14,292 bases of DNA from Methanosarcinales archaeon (GTDB lineage: Archaea; Halobacteriota; Methanosarcinia; Methanosarcinales; Methanogasteraceae): contig DAOVGO010000156.1 in NCBI GenBank assembly GCA_030672345.1, positions 1 to 14,292 of the forward strand, in the 5' to 3' direction. The notes beneath the pieces were generated by a model. It was not told the DNA's origin. It saw only the letters and a list, made by a program, of their open reading frames with translations, and ran no database searches. Shown in pieces: positions 13,415 through 14,292 of the stretch; the stretch's first letter is position 1, and each line of letters opens with the position of its first letter. The translations under genes were made by a program, and so were the position numbers.

Positions 13415-14195
13415 AAGCACGAAGACGTTGAAGGTTGTATCTGATCTTCTTTTTAAGTGTATAAAAAATAATAAAACTGAAAAAAGATATGAACAAGTTT
13501 AAGAAAGTTAAGGGTACGAGTGTAAGAAGTCCGTCGCCCTTATTAAAATCGGGGTTTGAATCAATATAAAACCGTACATGTGGATCTGTAGAGCTTTGCC
13601 AGAATGTTTTTTCCTTATCAGTAGCCTGTGTTATCCAGCCTACTTTTCTGATTAAAGGGTTGTTCTCATCAAGCATTTCTAAACCGAACTCATCAGCCAG
13701 GCGCATCATCAGCTTTTCAACTTCTGAGGGAATAACGCTATTATATCGGGGATGTATTTTATAAATGTGCTTCACTAAAACGGCGTAAACACTTGGGTTG
13801 ATGGGCGAAACCAAGAAATAAACCGCCCTACTCGGATGAAATATTTTGAATTTTATTGCCTCCTTCAACCAGAAAGAAATATCGGCATTTTTCCGTCTGT
13901 ACTCTGGCACCAAGCCTGCTTCCGCCCTGAAAATAACTAATAACTTATCATTAATAAATCTTTCAAAACGATGAACAGCAAAATATCCTATTATTTCTTT
14001 TCCTGGTTTATTACGATATATAAATATTTTTGTAGCGTTAGCAGGAGAATTAACCACATAATGATCAAATCCACTTTCATCAAGACCCTTGAAGATACGC
14101 TTATGCACATCATACAAACTCTCACTAAGCTTTTGCCGTGCCGCATCTGTCAGCCTGGAAGGACAAATCGTTTCAGCACAGACTACTTTTGACAT
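13413..14195 (-). CDS. GNAT-like protein with C-terminal membrane anchor
   Basis: A 260-residue intact frame. The central part resembles an acetyltransferase fold: KEIIGYFAVHRFER, then VIFRAEAGLVPEYRRKNADI with SFWLKEAIKF after it, and INPSVYAVLVKHIYKI. The VPEYRRKNADISFWLKEA stretch sits where GNAT proteins have the acetyl-CoA loop, but the usual R/QxxGxG/A is poorly kept (RRKNAD), so enzyme activity is doubtful. Near the C-terminus, LVPLTFLNLFISFFSFIIFY is a clear membrane helix followed by KKKIRY, so the bulk should be anchored facing the cytoplasm. The gene is markedly AT-richer, with more Lys, Ile, Phe and Asn than its neighbours, suggesting horizontal acquisition. ATG 14195 follows GAAGGGGT, and a consensus TATA box is upstream. 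Specific function unknown. Confidence 0.75.
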   Translation of the reverse strand: MSKVVCAETICPSRLTDAARQKLSESLYDVHKRIFKGLDESGFDHYVVNSPANATKIFIYRNKPGKEIIGYFAVHRFERFINDKLLVIFRAEAGLVPEYRRKNADISFWLKEAIKFKIFHPSRAVYFLVSPINPSVYAVLVKHIYKIHPRYNSVIPSEVEKLMMRLADEFGLEMLDENNPLIRKVGWITQATDKEKTFWQSSTDPHVRFYIDSNPDFNKGDGLLTLVPLTFLNLFISFFSFIIFYTLKKKIRYNLQRLRA

Positions 14196-14257
14196 CTATA
14201 ATACCCCTTCGCATGTATGTTAGCTATATTCGGTTGATTCCGAAGTATACTTGTTCG

Positions 14258-14265
14258 CATATAAA
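14258..14265 (-). promoter_or_regulatory. archaeal TATA box for the gene ending at 13413
   Basis: On the minus strand the sequence reads AAAGGTTTATATGCG, a near-perfect archaeal box A (TTTATATG) with a purine-rich B-recognition element just upstream. The expected transcription start is around 14233, giving a leader of about 38 nt with GAAGGGGT as ribosome site (14203-14210). Confidence 0.75.
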
Positions 14266-14292
14266 CCTTTCCTGCGATAAACATCGAAAACG

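Noticed and set aside
1..14292. CRISPR array, tRNA or rRNA genes, transposase genes
   Set aside because: No regularly spaced repeats, no GTTCRANNC T-arm with a matching cloverleaf, no rRNA-like conserved blocks and no DDE or HUH transposase motifs were seen on reading.

Overview
The window reads as chromosomal DNA of a methanogen-like euryarchaeon; methanogen, ANME or Syntrophoarchaeum relatives are the likeliest sources, inferred from gene content only. Supporting signs are an archaeoflavoprotein AfpA, an MTH865-family protein, a four-subunit pyruvate synthase operon in the archaeal order C-D-A-B, archaeal threonine synthase, TATA-box promoters (TTTATATG type), many TTG and GTG starts, and no sigma-70 style promoters.

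Layout. (1) 1-2269, plus strand: a redox and iron block. It holds the end of a flavodoxin-family reductase, AfpA, an MTH865-like small protein, a flavodoxin-domain gene broken by one frameshift, and a complete ferritin with all six ferroxidase ligands. (2) 2516-3670: an intact site-2 protease (M50) with a CBS pair. (3) 3697-7605: a gene graveyard. It holds the C-terminal stub of a copper-type P-ATPase and a YHS-domain gene (plus strand, at least five indels together), a frameshifted and 5'-truncated PKD/PEGA surface protein (minus strand), an apparently ORF-less group II intron of about 800 nt (plus strand), and remnants of a GNAT acetyltransferase and a HEAT-like protein (minus strand). (4) 7638-10802: the porCDAB operon for pyruvate:ferredoxin oxidoreductase, with a clear TATA box and a long hairpin in the leader just before the first start codon, followed by a small coupled ORF. 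(5) 10875-11819: an unrecognised helical protein. (6) 11931-13109, minus: threonine synthase. (7) 13413-14195, minus: an AT-rich GNAT-like gene with a C-terminal membrane anchor and an excellent TATA box.

Together the intact genes describe an anaerobe running ferredoxin-linked carbon metabolism (Por) with flavoprotein electron carriers (AfpA, flavodoxins) and iron storage. The most striking item is the group II intron: 5' GTGCG end, terminal stem, near-canonical domain V and a domain VI-like hairpin, with no reverse transcriptase, lying antisense to decayed neighbours. No tRNA, rRNA, CRISPR array or recognised transposase was seen. Whether the frameshifts are biological or sequencing errors cannot be decided from one sequence. 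Their clustering, the missing gene parts and the intact neighbours favour real decay in region 3.
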